A stretch of DNA of 64,000 nt from a bacterium (GTDB taxonomy: Bacteria > Spirochaetota > Leptospiria > Leptospirales > Leptonemataceae), in assembly GCA_024742665.1 (NCBI GenBank), contig JANSYA010000004.1, forward strand, positions 361,314 to 425,313, read 5' to 3'. Below are positions 55,204 to 62,827 of this stretch, one piece after another. The notes beneath the pieces were generated by a model that made no database searches, was not told where the DNA came from, and saw nothing but the letters and a program-made list of their open reading frames with translations. Each line of letters begins with the position of its first letter. Position 1 is the first letter of the stretch. Position numbers and translations under genes: made by a program.

Positions 55204-55469
55204 TCAAGCGCGGAGAGGCCATGCATCACCAGCGTCTTGCAATAGCGCGAGGATGCCCTGGTCACCGCGCTGCGCGGCCAGCTTGTATACGTCATGACCG
55301 GCTTGATTGCGACAGTTCATATCCGGCTGAAATCGCAGCAGGACTTCCACGACGGCATGCGGCCCGCTCTTGACCGCGACCATCAAGGGCGTATTGTTTT
55401 CGACGGCGAAGCTTCCAGATCGCCGCTTCGGATCGCCTGCTCGATTTCGCTTTCACTTGCCTTCGTCAT
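55204..55469 (-). pseudogene. Ankyrin-repeat gene interrupted by one frameshift
   Basis: The ATG at 55469 reads MTKASESEIEQAIRSGDLEA and then leaves the reading frame. From about 55412, a frame one base off continues FAVENNTPLMVAVKSGPHAV and on through VLLRFQPDMNCRNQAGHDVY and AAQRGDQGILALLQDAG to a stop at 55204. Joined, they make one small protein with about two ankyrin repeats. A single missing base near 55412-55416 explains the break. It may be a true pseudogene or a sequencing error. Confidence 0.6.
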
Positions 55470-55512
55470 TCAGATTTTCTTCGGGAGATCATGACTCAAC
55501 GCGATTCGATCA

Positions 55513-55959
55513 CTATAGCCGCAAGCGGTCGAGCGCCTTGAACAACTCCTGGTCTTCGAGCTGCCCGCGCCGATACGAGGGAATCAGGTATCCGACTTTG
55601 CCGTTCGCGCGATTTTTGCGGATTTCTTCTGGATCATCATCGATCAATACGTCTCCGTTGATTTTTCGAATGTCTTTATAGATTCCCGTATTTTCCGGAT
55701 CGTAATCTTCTCGATAGATGGTTTCTACGAAATAGTCCCGGAACTTAAGTCTTGAGATGATCTCCCTGGCTCGGTCTTTCGATGAGTTCGTCCAGAGTAT
55801 GATTCGGTAATCTTGCTTTTGTAAATATTGCAGGAATTCCATCGCCTGCGGCCGGGCCTCAGATCCGAAATCATCGGCCAGGGTGTTGTCCAGATCGAGA
55901 ACGATTGCGTTAGGTTTACGGCCGAAAATATTTTTAAGAACGTCAAGCATGAGATGCAT
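55513..55959 (-). CDS. HAD-superfamily hydrolase (MDP-1-like)
   Basis: 148 residues from the ATG at 55959 (a second ATG at 55950 is also possible). Motif I is AIVLDLDNTLADDFG, motif II IILWTNSSKDRARE (Ser/Thr in TNSS) and the acidic motif IV is VLIDDDPEEIRKN, with a lysine in GIYKDIRKIN. The short cap-less form resembles the magnesium-dependent phosphatase group; the substrate is unknown. The open frame extends to 56100 but overlaps the neighbouring gene and carries no HAD features. Confidence 0.78.
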   Translation of the reverse strand: MHLMLDVLKNIFGRKPNAIVLDLDNTLADDFGSEARPQAMEFLQYLQKQDYRIILWTNSSKDRAREIISRLKFRDYFVETIYREDYDPENTGIYKDIRKINGDVLIDDDPEEIRKNRANGKVGYLIPSYRRGQLEDQELFKALDRLRL

Positions 55960-55975
55960 TCTGTTCGCCGCAGTA

Positions 55976-56824
55976 TCAGGGGCGGGTCTTCGTTTCGCTC
56001 GGCGGGAATTGCGACATCGACTGCGCATCGGACTCCGGACCGAAACGAAAGTCGACGTCGATGTATTCCTCCGCCAGGATAACTCCGGCCTGATTGGCAA
56101 GTTTGACCTTCACCTTTCTTATATGCGCGCCCGCCGCGGCCTCAATCCATCGCACGACTGTCTTCTGAGCTTTCGCCGCGGCCGCGCTCTGCCGCGGTTC
56201 TTCGATAGAGCTTTCGTAAATACAGTCGCAGGAATTCATCGGCAGGGCCCAGACCCGCAATGCCGCCCCGTCGGGAACTTCATACTTTATGCTCACATTC
56301 AACTTTTGTTTTGCGTCGAGGCGCGCCGGAGTGGCGGGTAAAAACTCGACGGAAAGAATCTTCGCCCCGATCCCCTGCTCTCGAATCTTCGCGTATCCGG
56401 CTTGCTCGGTGAACTCCATGTCGACCGGCACTGCACGTTCGTATACGACTCGATGATTTTCGTCCATCGCCACAAAGCGCAGACTGTCGAGTTTCTGAGG
56501 ACCGGCGGAGTTGATGGTAGCGTAGATTTCGTCTTTGCCGGCGCTGCGTCCCGGGCAGCCCATGAAGGATCCCTCCCAGCCCGCCTGCGGCTGCACGCAC
56601 AGAAACAGCCGCTCGGGATAGCTAAACGACAGATCGTAACCGATGTAGAGCGTTTGAGTTTCGGAAAGCACGCTCCCCGGATCCAGGCGAATGTTTGAAA
56701 TCTTCAAATCCGTGCCGCCGACCGGGCCCTGGCCGAGCAAGCGGGCCTCCGGAATAAATACAGACAGCGCCAGAAGACCGACGGCGATCACGGTAGCACG
56801 AAAGGAACTCACATGGGTCGACAT
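55976..56824 (-). CDS. Secreted protein of unknown function
   Basis: 282 residues with a signal peptide (VIAVGLLALSVFIPEARLLG, about residues 12-32). The mature part is beta-rich, with SETQTLYIGYDLSFSYPERL, FVAMDENHRVVYERAVPVDM, LNVSIKYEVPDGAALRVWAL and RWIEAAAGAHIRKVKVKLAN, suggestive of two immunoglobulin-like domains. Four cysteines (two in the first half, a CDC pair near residue 203) may form disulfides. No family recognised. It ends 17 nt upstream of the HAD gene on the same strand. Confidence 0.65.
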   Translation of the reverse strand: MSTHVSSFRATVIAVGLLALSVFIPEARLLGQGPVGGTDLKISNIRLDPGSVLSETQTLYIGYDLSFSYPERLFLCVQPQAGWEGSFMGCPGRSAGKDEIYATINSAGPQKLDSLRFVAMDENHRVVYERAVPVDMEFTEQAGYAKIREQGIGAKILSVEFLPATPARLDAKQKLNVSIKYEVPDGAALRVWALPMNSCDCIYESSIEEPRQSAAAAKAQKTVVRWIEAAAGAHIRKVKVKLANQAGVILAEEYIDVDFRFGPESDAQSMSQFPPSETKTRP

Positions 56825-56888
56825 GCTTTCTGGTCCCGCGTTTTCATTGAGAGGGCAAGAGAAAATCGGCCGGGATTTGCGGTGGCGA

Positions 56889-57134
56889 ATGTCAGAGAAA
56901 AGGACGCCGGGGCCCGCATGGCTCCACTTTTTATTCTTTGTTATCTTTGCAGTGGAGCTGCTGTACTCAATGACATGGATTCTCGCGCGCCCAATCAGCG
57001 AATTAGAGTCGTCAGGGCTTCGCTACGAAAAAGTCCCCTCTGACGCATTGACCTTTATGAACAATCATGGCTCGGCTTTCTTTAACAGCCGGCGGAGCCA
57101 GTCTTTGTCTTCGTGCTATCAGCGAAGTTTATAA
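56889..57134 (+). CDS. Possible small membrane protein
   Basis: An 81-codon frame from the ATG at 56889 encodes a polar start (MSEKRTPGPA), one strongly hydrophobic helix (WLHFLFFVIFAVELLYSMTW) and a polar tail. The ribosome-binding site is weak, and its 3' end overlaps an equally weak frame on the other strand. It is the only candidate in the left part of a gene-poor stretch (56825-57351). Confidence 0.3.
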   Translation: MSEKRTPGPAWLHFLFFVIFAVELLYSMTWILARPISELESSGLRYEKVPSDALTFMNNHGSAFFNSRRSQSLSSCYQRSL

Positions 57135-57516
57135 GCAACTTACCTGTGGTTTCCATACTGCTTGAATAGCGGTCACAGCCTTTTCGCAGCAGATCACCTA
57201 TTATGCACACAAACTTCAGTCCATTTTTCGTGATGCCGTCGCCTTGCCTGCCGATCTATTCGCGACAGGCGTCTATGTTAGAGGAGCAAAAGACAAGCGC
57301 TCCGATCAGTAGCAGGAATAGAAGCGTCGTTGAATTGCTGACCTGCGATTTTCAGGTAAATGAATCAAAGCTCTGGTCCGGGCCGCAAAGCCACTCCCGA
57401 CGCCCGTATCGCGCATCCTGCGCCGCGGCTGCGATCGCCTCCCGGTCTTCCGGGCGAAGATCTACTGTCGCCTCAAAGAAGCGGCGCATACCCGCGAGGT
57501 TTTTCTCTGTACCCAT
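57082..57516 (-). pseudogene. Interrupted frame: small acidic ORF, then lipoprotein-like segment, split by TGA and TAG
   Basis: One minus-strand frame gives three open segments. The first, from the ATG at 57516 to TGA at 57352-57354, is a 54-residue ORF (GMRRFFEATVDLRPEDREAI). The second, to TAG at 57256-57258, reads STTLLFLLLIGALVFCSSNI, like a lipoprotein signal peptide. The third runs to TAA at 57082-57084 (KNGLKFVCIIGDLLRKGCDR). The first part could be a real small gene 35 nt downstream of the glycosidase gene. The others look like decayed coding DNA. Confidence 0.3.
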
Positions 57517-57551
57517 TTGCCCGGCGTGCGAACGATTCGTAGCAGCGCCCC

Positions 57552-58715
57552 CTAACGAAATCCGAGAAAATTGCCCACCGGCCGATAGAAGCGGAGATTT
57601 GGATACAAACCATAACGCAGATCACTTGGCATGGTCTGAACAATCGGATTCGAACGATAGTAAAGCTGCGAAGAACCACCGCCGTCAAGGTTGATCGCAT
57701 TGTACGCGCCGAGCGAAACAATGTACTCCGCCAGGGATGCCAGCGTGGTGCCTCCAATGGAGGATTCACATTCTCCATTATTGGTGCCCGGATTCACCAC
57801 GACCGCAATCAAGTAGCGCGAATCCTGCGTGAGCCCCACCGCTGTGCGGGGCAGCCGGCAATCGGCCTGCGGGAAACTGGGCACGTACTTCCCGTCTTTT
57901 ACCAGTGGTATGCCAGAAATCGCGTTCTGGTAATTTTCCGGAACCTGTCCCGGGTTCGATGTAAACATGGGGTATTTTTTGATTTCCGCATATTTCCCGG
58001 ATTGCCCCCTGTATGCTTCCGTGTAAAACACCAGGGTAGCTGGCGTCACATCCCGCGGAGGGCCATCATGGCGGTAGACCTTGATTTCCTCTTCCGGTCG
58101 CACGAGCGCTTTGTTACTCAGTGTATAACCGTATACAAATGTGCAGGGCTTGTCGTGAATAGACTTATTGCGGTCATACGCAGTCACATCGAAAAAACTG
58201 CCGTTGATCGCCAGCATCGAATAGTATGGATCCGTGGGCCAAACTGGCTGCGTGGGTGCATTTGTATCCGGCACAATTTTTCGCAGGGCATTCGGCGTAA
58301 GCGATGTACCGGTGCAAATATTCGATGTGGTCAGATTTGGAATCACCACCCAGGCTTCCTTCAGATCAATCCGCACCTGGAATCCGGCCGTCACGGGTCT
58401 GCCCCCGTCCGTGAACGATACCGGCTCGGGCCGCGGTACATCGTACCGGGATTTGGTCCGGCACAGACCGCCGATCACTACCGAATAGCTACTGCGACAG
58501 TATTCCTGTACGTAAGTGCAGCCAGTCAGGCTACACCCTCCCTGCGAATTACATTCAGCACAGGGTGTCTTGACGTCCCATCTGAAACAAGGTTTCTGAT
58601 TGTCGCCCCCGCATACCTGCGACTGCAGAGGCGCCGTAAGAGCGACATCGAGCAGCAGCAGGCTGAGGACAATCACCGGATATATTTTTAAGCTGCGCAC
58701 GATCGAGCGGCTCAT
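57552..58715 (-). CDS. Secreted phosphodiester glycosidase-like protein (NAGPA domain)
   Basis: 387 residues from the ATG at 58715 with GGAGGTG 6 nt upstream. A signal peptide (VIVLSLLLLDVALTAPLQSQ) precedes a cysteine-rich module with nine cysteines (about residues 33-85). A NAGPA/phosphodiester glycosidase-like domain follows (about 110-370): AGFQVRIDLKEAWVVIPN, YYSMLAINGSFFDVTAYDRN, RTAVGLTQDSRYLIAVVVNP and the signature NAINLDGGGSSQLYYR. In animals this fold uncovers the mannose-6-phosphate signal; in bacteria it is usually an exported enzyme or exopolysaccharide-related protein. It overlaps the triple-repeat gene by ATGA, so the two form one operon. Confidence 0.85.
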   Translation of the reverse strand: MSRSIVRSLKIYPVIVLSLLLLDVALTAPLQSQVCGGDNQKPCFRWDVKTPCAECNSQGGCSLTGCTYVQEYCRSSYSVVIGGLCRTKSRYDVPRPEPVSFTDGGRPVTAGFQVRIDLKEAWVVIPNLTTSNICTGTSLTPNALRKIVPDTNAPTQPVWPTDPYYSMLAINGSFFDVTAYDRNKSIHDKPCTFVYGYTLSNKALVRPEEEIKVYRHDGPPRDVTPATLVFYTEAYRGQSGKYAEIKKYPMFTSNPGQVPENYQNAISGIPLVKDGKYVPSFPQADCRLPRTAVGLTQDSRYLIAVVVNPGTNNGECESSIGGTTLASLAEYIVSLGAYNAINLDGGGSSQLYYRSNPIVQTMPSDLRYGLYPNLRFYRPVGNFLGFR

Positions 58716-59776
58716 GATTGCACCTCCGGGCGGTCGGCGCTGGCCGTCGGACATACAGGGGGGCCGGTGCCAATGACGATCTGCGAAGAAGGCGAGACTG
58801 CTTTCAATTCTACAGAACCATCCGCCTGTAGCGTCACATCAATGCTGCCTTTAGCTTCATAATAATAACCCCAGCGTTGTTCGTTGTAGCGAATGGAAAG
58901 CGCCCAGAAGTGTACATTGCAGGCCTTGATCTGGCCCTGATTTTCAAATACAATGACACCCTTTTCGATCAGAGTGATCGCCTTGGTCGGTGCTTCGCTC
59001 AGATCGGTCGCAAGATCGTTATAAACACCTTCCGTAAACGGTACGTTGATGGTCACCGGCGAAACCACACGGTTGACCAGAGTATCGATGCTCCAGGCCG
59101 GCCGTAGTTTCTGAATGGTCATCACGGCCTGCTTATTGTTCAGGAGTGCGGTTTTGCCCCCTGGAAAGCCGCAAAAATCACCCGGGCCCCAATTGTACAG
59201 CACCGGAAATTGATCCACATTATTGGTACCGAAAACCAAACACCGGCGCGTGCCATTCGAGGAATTGGTCATCGTGTACTGATTGCCGATCAGCTTTGTG
59301 AGTTGCCACACCGCCTGCTTGTTCGCAAGCAGGGCCTGCTTACCGCCCGGATAACCACAGTAGTCGCCCACTGCCCATCTTTTCCGATAAGGAGAGTCTT
59401 CCCCATCTTCCGATTTCATTAATAAACAGAGCTCAACACCAGTCGAGGAATTGGTGATCATATAGTTATTGTTATCATCGAGCAGCGTAAACTTCCAGAC
59501 GGCCTGCTTATTCGCCATCAATTCGGCCTCGCCGCCAGGAAATCCGCAATAATCCCCGGGGCCCCAATTATGTTTCACAGGAGGCCTATCCCTGTATATG
59601 GTACCGAAAACCACACAGTGGTCGGAATCTACGGAAGCATTTTGAATGATTGCGACAAAGGCTTCTTCAAAGGTCGGCGATCCCGGAGCGGCGGGAATGC
59701 TTGTTGGCTTTCCCGCAACAAATGCCAGCATTAGCAAAGCGAATAGAGAAACCAGGAAAGGTCGGTGGGTTTGCAT
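58712..59776 (-). CDS. Secreted protein with three 62-residue Cys-containing repeats
   Basis: 354 residues from the ATG at 59776. A signal peptide (LVSLFALLMLAFVAGKP) is followed by three repeats of 62-63 residues (about 50-111, 112-173, 174-225). Each has a Cys in (C)VVFG/(C)LLM/(C)LVFG, a W-x-x-GD-[YF]-CG-[FY]-PGG motif with a second Cys 23 residues later, and an ANKQAVW-like end followed by MTNSS. The count, length and QxxW pattern suggest a beta-trefoil, ricin-like fold with one disulfide per repeat, but I cannot name the family. The C-terminal 130 residues are a separate beta-rich domain. It is translated just before the phosphodiester glycosidase gene. Confidence 0.7.
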   Translation of the reverse strand: MQTHRPFLVSLFALLMLAFVAGKPTSIPAAPGSPTFEEAFVAIIQNASVDSDHCVVFGTIYRDRPPVKHNWGPGDYCGFPGGEAELMANKQAVWKFTLLDDNNNYMITNSSTGVELCLLMKSEDGEDSPYRKRWAVGDYCGYPGGKQALLANKQAVWQLTKLIGNQYTMTNSSNGTRRCLVFGTNNVDQFPVLYNWGPGDFCGFPGGKTALLNNKQAVMTIQKLRPAWSIDTLVNRVVSPVTINVPFTEGVYNDLATDLSEAPTKAITLIEKGVIVFENQGQIKACNVHFWALSIRYNEQRWGYYYEAKGSIDVTLQADGSVELKAVSPSSQIVIGTGPPVCPTASADRPEVQS

Positions 59777-60198
59777 GCCCAACACCAGCACAGGTCGACA
59801 ATTTTTGACAGCACTTTTCAGGATCCCCGGCATGCGAGCACCGTCATTCGCAAATAAAGTTGCAAATATGTAATCATTCGAAGTTACGACTATGTACCCG
59901 GGAAATAGTTACCTGTCGTTTTGATGCGGACGAACTGTGCAAACGACCGTTACGCTATTTTCAGATGATCAGGTCAGCGGAATGCCCGGACTTGCTCAGT
60001 TTCGCGCCGACACGATCGCCCGTGATTGCTTGACTGTTTGAAACAGGACGAAACCCTTTGAATGACTTTGAAGTTGAGAGGAAATGAAGAAATGGCCGAG
60101 CACTTACCGCAGTTGCCTCGCGATCTAATTGAGAAGATCGAATCGCTCGGTGACGAGCAAAGAAGCTCAATATCTCGAAACGATAGGCGGTATGGATT
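59777..60198. other. Gene-poor stretch between the triple-repeat gene and the DUF1826 gene
   Basis: It must hold the promoter of the minus-strand triple-repeat operon, although I could not fix -35/-10 boxes. On the plus strand an ATG at 60091, preceded by GAGAGGAA, opens MAEHLPQLPRDLIEKIESLG, a protein-like start. It runs into the antisense of the DUF1826 gene, so it may be the 5' remnant of a truncated gene. I see no RNA gene. Confidence 0.35.
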
Positions 60199-60948
60199 TC
60201 AATCACAATCGATGCGAAGAACCAGACGCCAGTCTTCGGCGCTGGCGGGCGGCGAGCGGTGCACGACCGCGGAGCCTTCCGCGCCGGGAAAGCTTTCGCC
60301 TTTGAGGATCGCAACCCAGCCGGTGCGGAGTCGAAAGACACGCTGCGAGTCCAGGAGACGTTCCGCGGCGGGCAGTGAATAGAACTCGCGGCGATTGACG
60401 TTGTCGTTCGCGGTCCACTCCGTTCCGGTCCCGCGATAAGTACAAATCAGGCGCATGCGATAACAGTCCGTATGAAAGGCCGCACACATATCGCTTTCGA
60501 CCCGATCAAGCCGTAGACGCAGATTTCGGCCGGCCCCTGGATCGCCGCTCGACGCCTTCGCGATCCGCGCAAAATTTTCCGCAAGCTCCGCCACGTCCCA
60601 TGCGAACAGGCTCAGGTCCGGCGCTTCATAGTTTGCTTCGGACCCAGGGGGCATCGCGGAAGCGAAGACCTCGCGCAAAGCCGCAGTCAGCTTAGCGGAC
60701 TCGATGTCGAACTGAGATAGATCCAGCGCCAGAGTCTCCTTCAGCCATTCGCCAAAATGTCCGGCGCTCCTGGCGAGCTCCGGCGCGGGCTCACGCGGCA
60801 GCACCACCAGGTTCACATCCTCTTCGCGTACGCGAAACAGATCTTGCAGAGCATGCGCCGACACGACGTGCGGCAGATGCAGGCCGGCGTCCGGCCCGAT
60901 ACTAAATGATTCAGCGCGAGCTATGTTCGATACGCTCGATCCATTCAT
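60199..60948 (-). CDS. DUF1826 family protein
   Basis: 249 residues from the ATG at 60948, which overlaps the stop of the COG0523 gene (ATGA). The conserved DUF1826 segment is [20 protein letters not shown], then [11 protein letters not shown], followed by [20 protein letters not shown] (the GxxxxGxxHRSPP-like end). The His-rich middle suggests metal binding. DUF1826 genes are often found beside COG0523 (CobW-like) metallochaperones, frequently under Zur control, which is the arrangement here. The biochemical role is unknown. Confidence 0.82.
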   Translation of the reverse strand: MNGSSVSNIARAESFSIGPDAGLHLPHVVSAHALQDLFRVREEDVNLVVLPREPAPELARSAGHFGEWLKETLALDLSQFDIESAKLTAALREVFASAMPPGSEANYEAPDLSLFAWDVAELAENFARIAKASSGDPGAGRNLRLRLDRVESDMCAAFHTDCYRMRLICTYRGTGTEWTANDNVNRREFYSLPAAERLLDSQRVFRLRTGWVAILKGESFPGAEGSAVVHRSPPASAEDWRLVLRIDCD

Positions 60949-62171
60949 ACAATCTGACTCTCTTCTTCCGGCTCGGCGGCCTGCCACGGGCTAAAGGGAT
61001 CCGCGAAGGCGATCCACGCAGCGGGACCGGCGTCCAGCTCTTCGTCAGTGAGAAGACAGGCCTCAAGTCCCAGGCGAATGCGCATCTCATTCATATCGCG
61101 TCCGATAAAGACCAATTCCTGGCGGCGATCTCCATAAGCTCCTTCGAAAAGTTCCAGCACCTGCGCGCGCTCCTCCGGATGTTCCGGCCAGTGTTCATCA
61201 GGCACCGCGACCCACCACAAACCGCCGGGTTGCGCGTCCAACGAAGAACCGGCCTGCGACCACAGTCCCGCGAAATCCATTCGACTCGCGAGCCAGAAGT
61301 ACCCTTTGGAACGCAGTACAGGCTCCAGATCGTCTCCGTTTAGAAATTCCCACAGGCGTTCGGGATGAAAGGGGCGGCGCGATCGAAAGACAAAGCTGGT
61401 AATCCCATACTCTTCAGTTTCCGGCGTGTGCTGACCGCGCAGTTCTTGTAGCCAGCCGGGAGCGCGAGCTGCCTGCTCTTCGCTGTAAAGGCCGGTGTTG
61501 AGGATCAGCTCGGGCAGCACACGCCCCTGCTCCGCCTGAACCAGCTTCGCGTCCGGATTCAGTTTTTTGAGAATTCCCGTCAGCCGGGTCTCCTCGTCGG
61601 TGGAGATCAGATCGGTCTTGTTCAAAACAATCACGTCGGCGAATTCGACCTGCTCGGCCAGCAACGCGGCGATATCGCGTTCGTCATCAGGACTAAGTTC
61701 CAGCCCGCGGTCCTTTAGCTCCTCACCGGCCGAATAGTCATCGAGAAAATTGCGCGCATCGACCACCGTCACCATGGTATCGAGCCGCGCGACGTCCGCC
61801 AGCGCGCGCCCGTCTTCATCGGGAAAGGCGAAGGTTTCCGCGACGGGCATCGGTTCCGAGATGCCCGTGGACTCGATCAGCAAATAGTCGAAGCGCCCTT
61901 CGCCGGCCAGGCGGGTCACCTCCACCAGCAGATCTTCGCGCAGCGTGCAGCAGATGCAGCCGTTCGACATTTCGACCAGCTTCTCGTCGACCCGGTTCAG
62001 CGAGATTTCGTCGCGCACCAGGGCGGCGTCAATATTGAGCTCGCTCATGTCATTGACGATCAGCGCGACGCGCAGGCCGTCCCGGTTGGATAGAATATGC
62101 TTCAGAAGGGTGGTTTTTCCGGCGCCCAGGAAGCCGGAGAGGACGGTTACGGGTAACTTTGCTTGAGTCAT
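60945..62171 (-). CDS. CobW/COG0523-family GTPase, probable zinc metallochaperone
   Basis: 408 residues. G1 Walker A is [20 protein letters not shown], the metal-binding motif is [13 protein letters not shown] (CxCC), and then come [18 protein letters not shown] and VLNKTDLIS (NKxD). The C-terminal CobW_C domain (about 265-395) ends with an acidic tail. These GTPases load metals, most often zinc, into client proteins under starvation. Coupling to a DUF1826 gene supports a zinc role. The upstream region (62172-62260) is AT-rich, but I see no convincing Zur box. Confidence 0.9.
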   Translation of the reverse strand: MTQAKLPVTVLSGFLGAGKTTLLKHILSNRDGLRVALIVNDMSELNIDAALVRDEISLNRVDEKLVEMSNGCICCTLREDLLVEVTRLAGEGRFDYLLIESTGISEPMPVAETFAFPDEDGRALADVARLDTMVTVVDARNFLDDYSAGEELKDRGLELSPDDERDIAALLAEQVEFADVIVLNKTDLISTDEETRLTGILKKLNPDAKLVQAEQGRVLPELILNTGLYSEEQAARAPGWLQELRGQHTPETEEYGITSFVFRSRRPFHPERLWEFLNGDDLEPVLRSKGYFWLASRMDFAGLWSQAGSSLDAQPGGLWWVAVPDEHWPEHPEERAQVLELFEGAYGDRRQELVFIGRDMNEMRIRLGLEACLLTDEELDAGPAAWIAFADPFSPWQAAEPEEESQIV

Positions 62172-62652
62172 ATGACACCCATCGTCCGCCCCCGGAAAAT
62201 CCTCAACTAAGAATATATTTAAATAGGAAATTTCTTGTTTACATATTCAGGCCCCGCGAAAAAAATAAGCGCCGAGGCGTGGCGGGCTTGCAAAGCTGAA
62301 TCCCACAGCGTCGAACGCTCTAAAAATAATTTTGAATAGGTTATGCGCCGGTCCGTGACTTCCTCCGGTCCGGCGCGATTTTTTTGCAAATCCTGTAAAA
62401 GGCCTGCGATTACGAATTATGTAATCAAACTGCATTTCCGCGAAAGAGCATTGGGAATGAATGCTTTGAAAAACTGGCTGCACGAAAATAAAAACTGTCC
62501 GGTTCGCTTCGTTGGAACCAGTATAGCATTCTTTCCTGGCCAACACCGGAGCAAAGACGGCTGGAAAGCCTTTGATCATCAGAGAGGAGAGATTCCAGGA
62601 GTGTCAGATATTCTGTGTAAACGCCTTGCCTATCGAATTTGTAGACATGGGT
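62172..62652. other. Gene-poor region upstream of the COG0523 gene
   Basis: The left part (62200-62250) is AT-rich and probably contains the promoter of the minus-strand metallochaperone operon. An intrinsic terminator pointing right lies at 62345-62385 with no complete gene before it. Short open frames on both strands (for example 62343-62675 plus, 62425-62655 minus) show no protein family. The right end runs into an IS3-type remnant, so part of this stretch is likely insertion-sequence debris. Confidence 0.5.
62345..62385 (+). terminator. Intrinsic terminator without an obvious upstream gene
   Basis: GCGCCGG (62345-62351) pairs with CCGGCGC (62370-62376), with an inner CCG/CGG extension, and is followed by GA and seven T. 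This is a strong plus-strand terminator. Both genes to its left are on the minus strand, so it either ends an unrecognised short RNA or survives from a deleted gene. Confidence 0.75.
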
Positions 62653-62745
62653 CACGTTCGGGCGGCAGTGTTTGAGTTCATCGAACTCTTCTACAATACC
62701 CGGAGGGTTCAGGCAGCATCGGGTTTAAGAGCCCGAATGAATTAG
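62653..62745 (+). pseudogene. 3' remnant of an IS3-family transposase
   Basis: In one frame the sequence reads HVRAAVFEFIELFYNTRRVQ then AASGLRARMN and TAG. The pattern A-[VI]-F-x-[FY]-IE-x-FYN-x-x-R is the C-terminal end of IS3-group OrfB transposases, where the usual continuation is RRHSALGY. The upstream part of the gene is missing, so this is a truncated insertion sequence. It is 83 nt before a second transposase. Confidence 0.6.
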
Positions 62746-62827
62746 AGGTGTTATCGGCCGCCTGAGATTCTGGTGTCTCAGAAAACGGGGATAGCTCAGC
62801 CCGCCTGTTCATTCCGATCCTTCTTCC

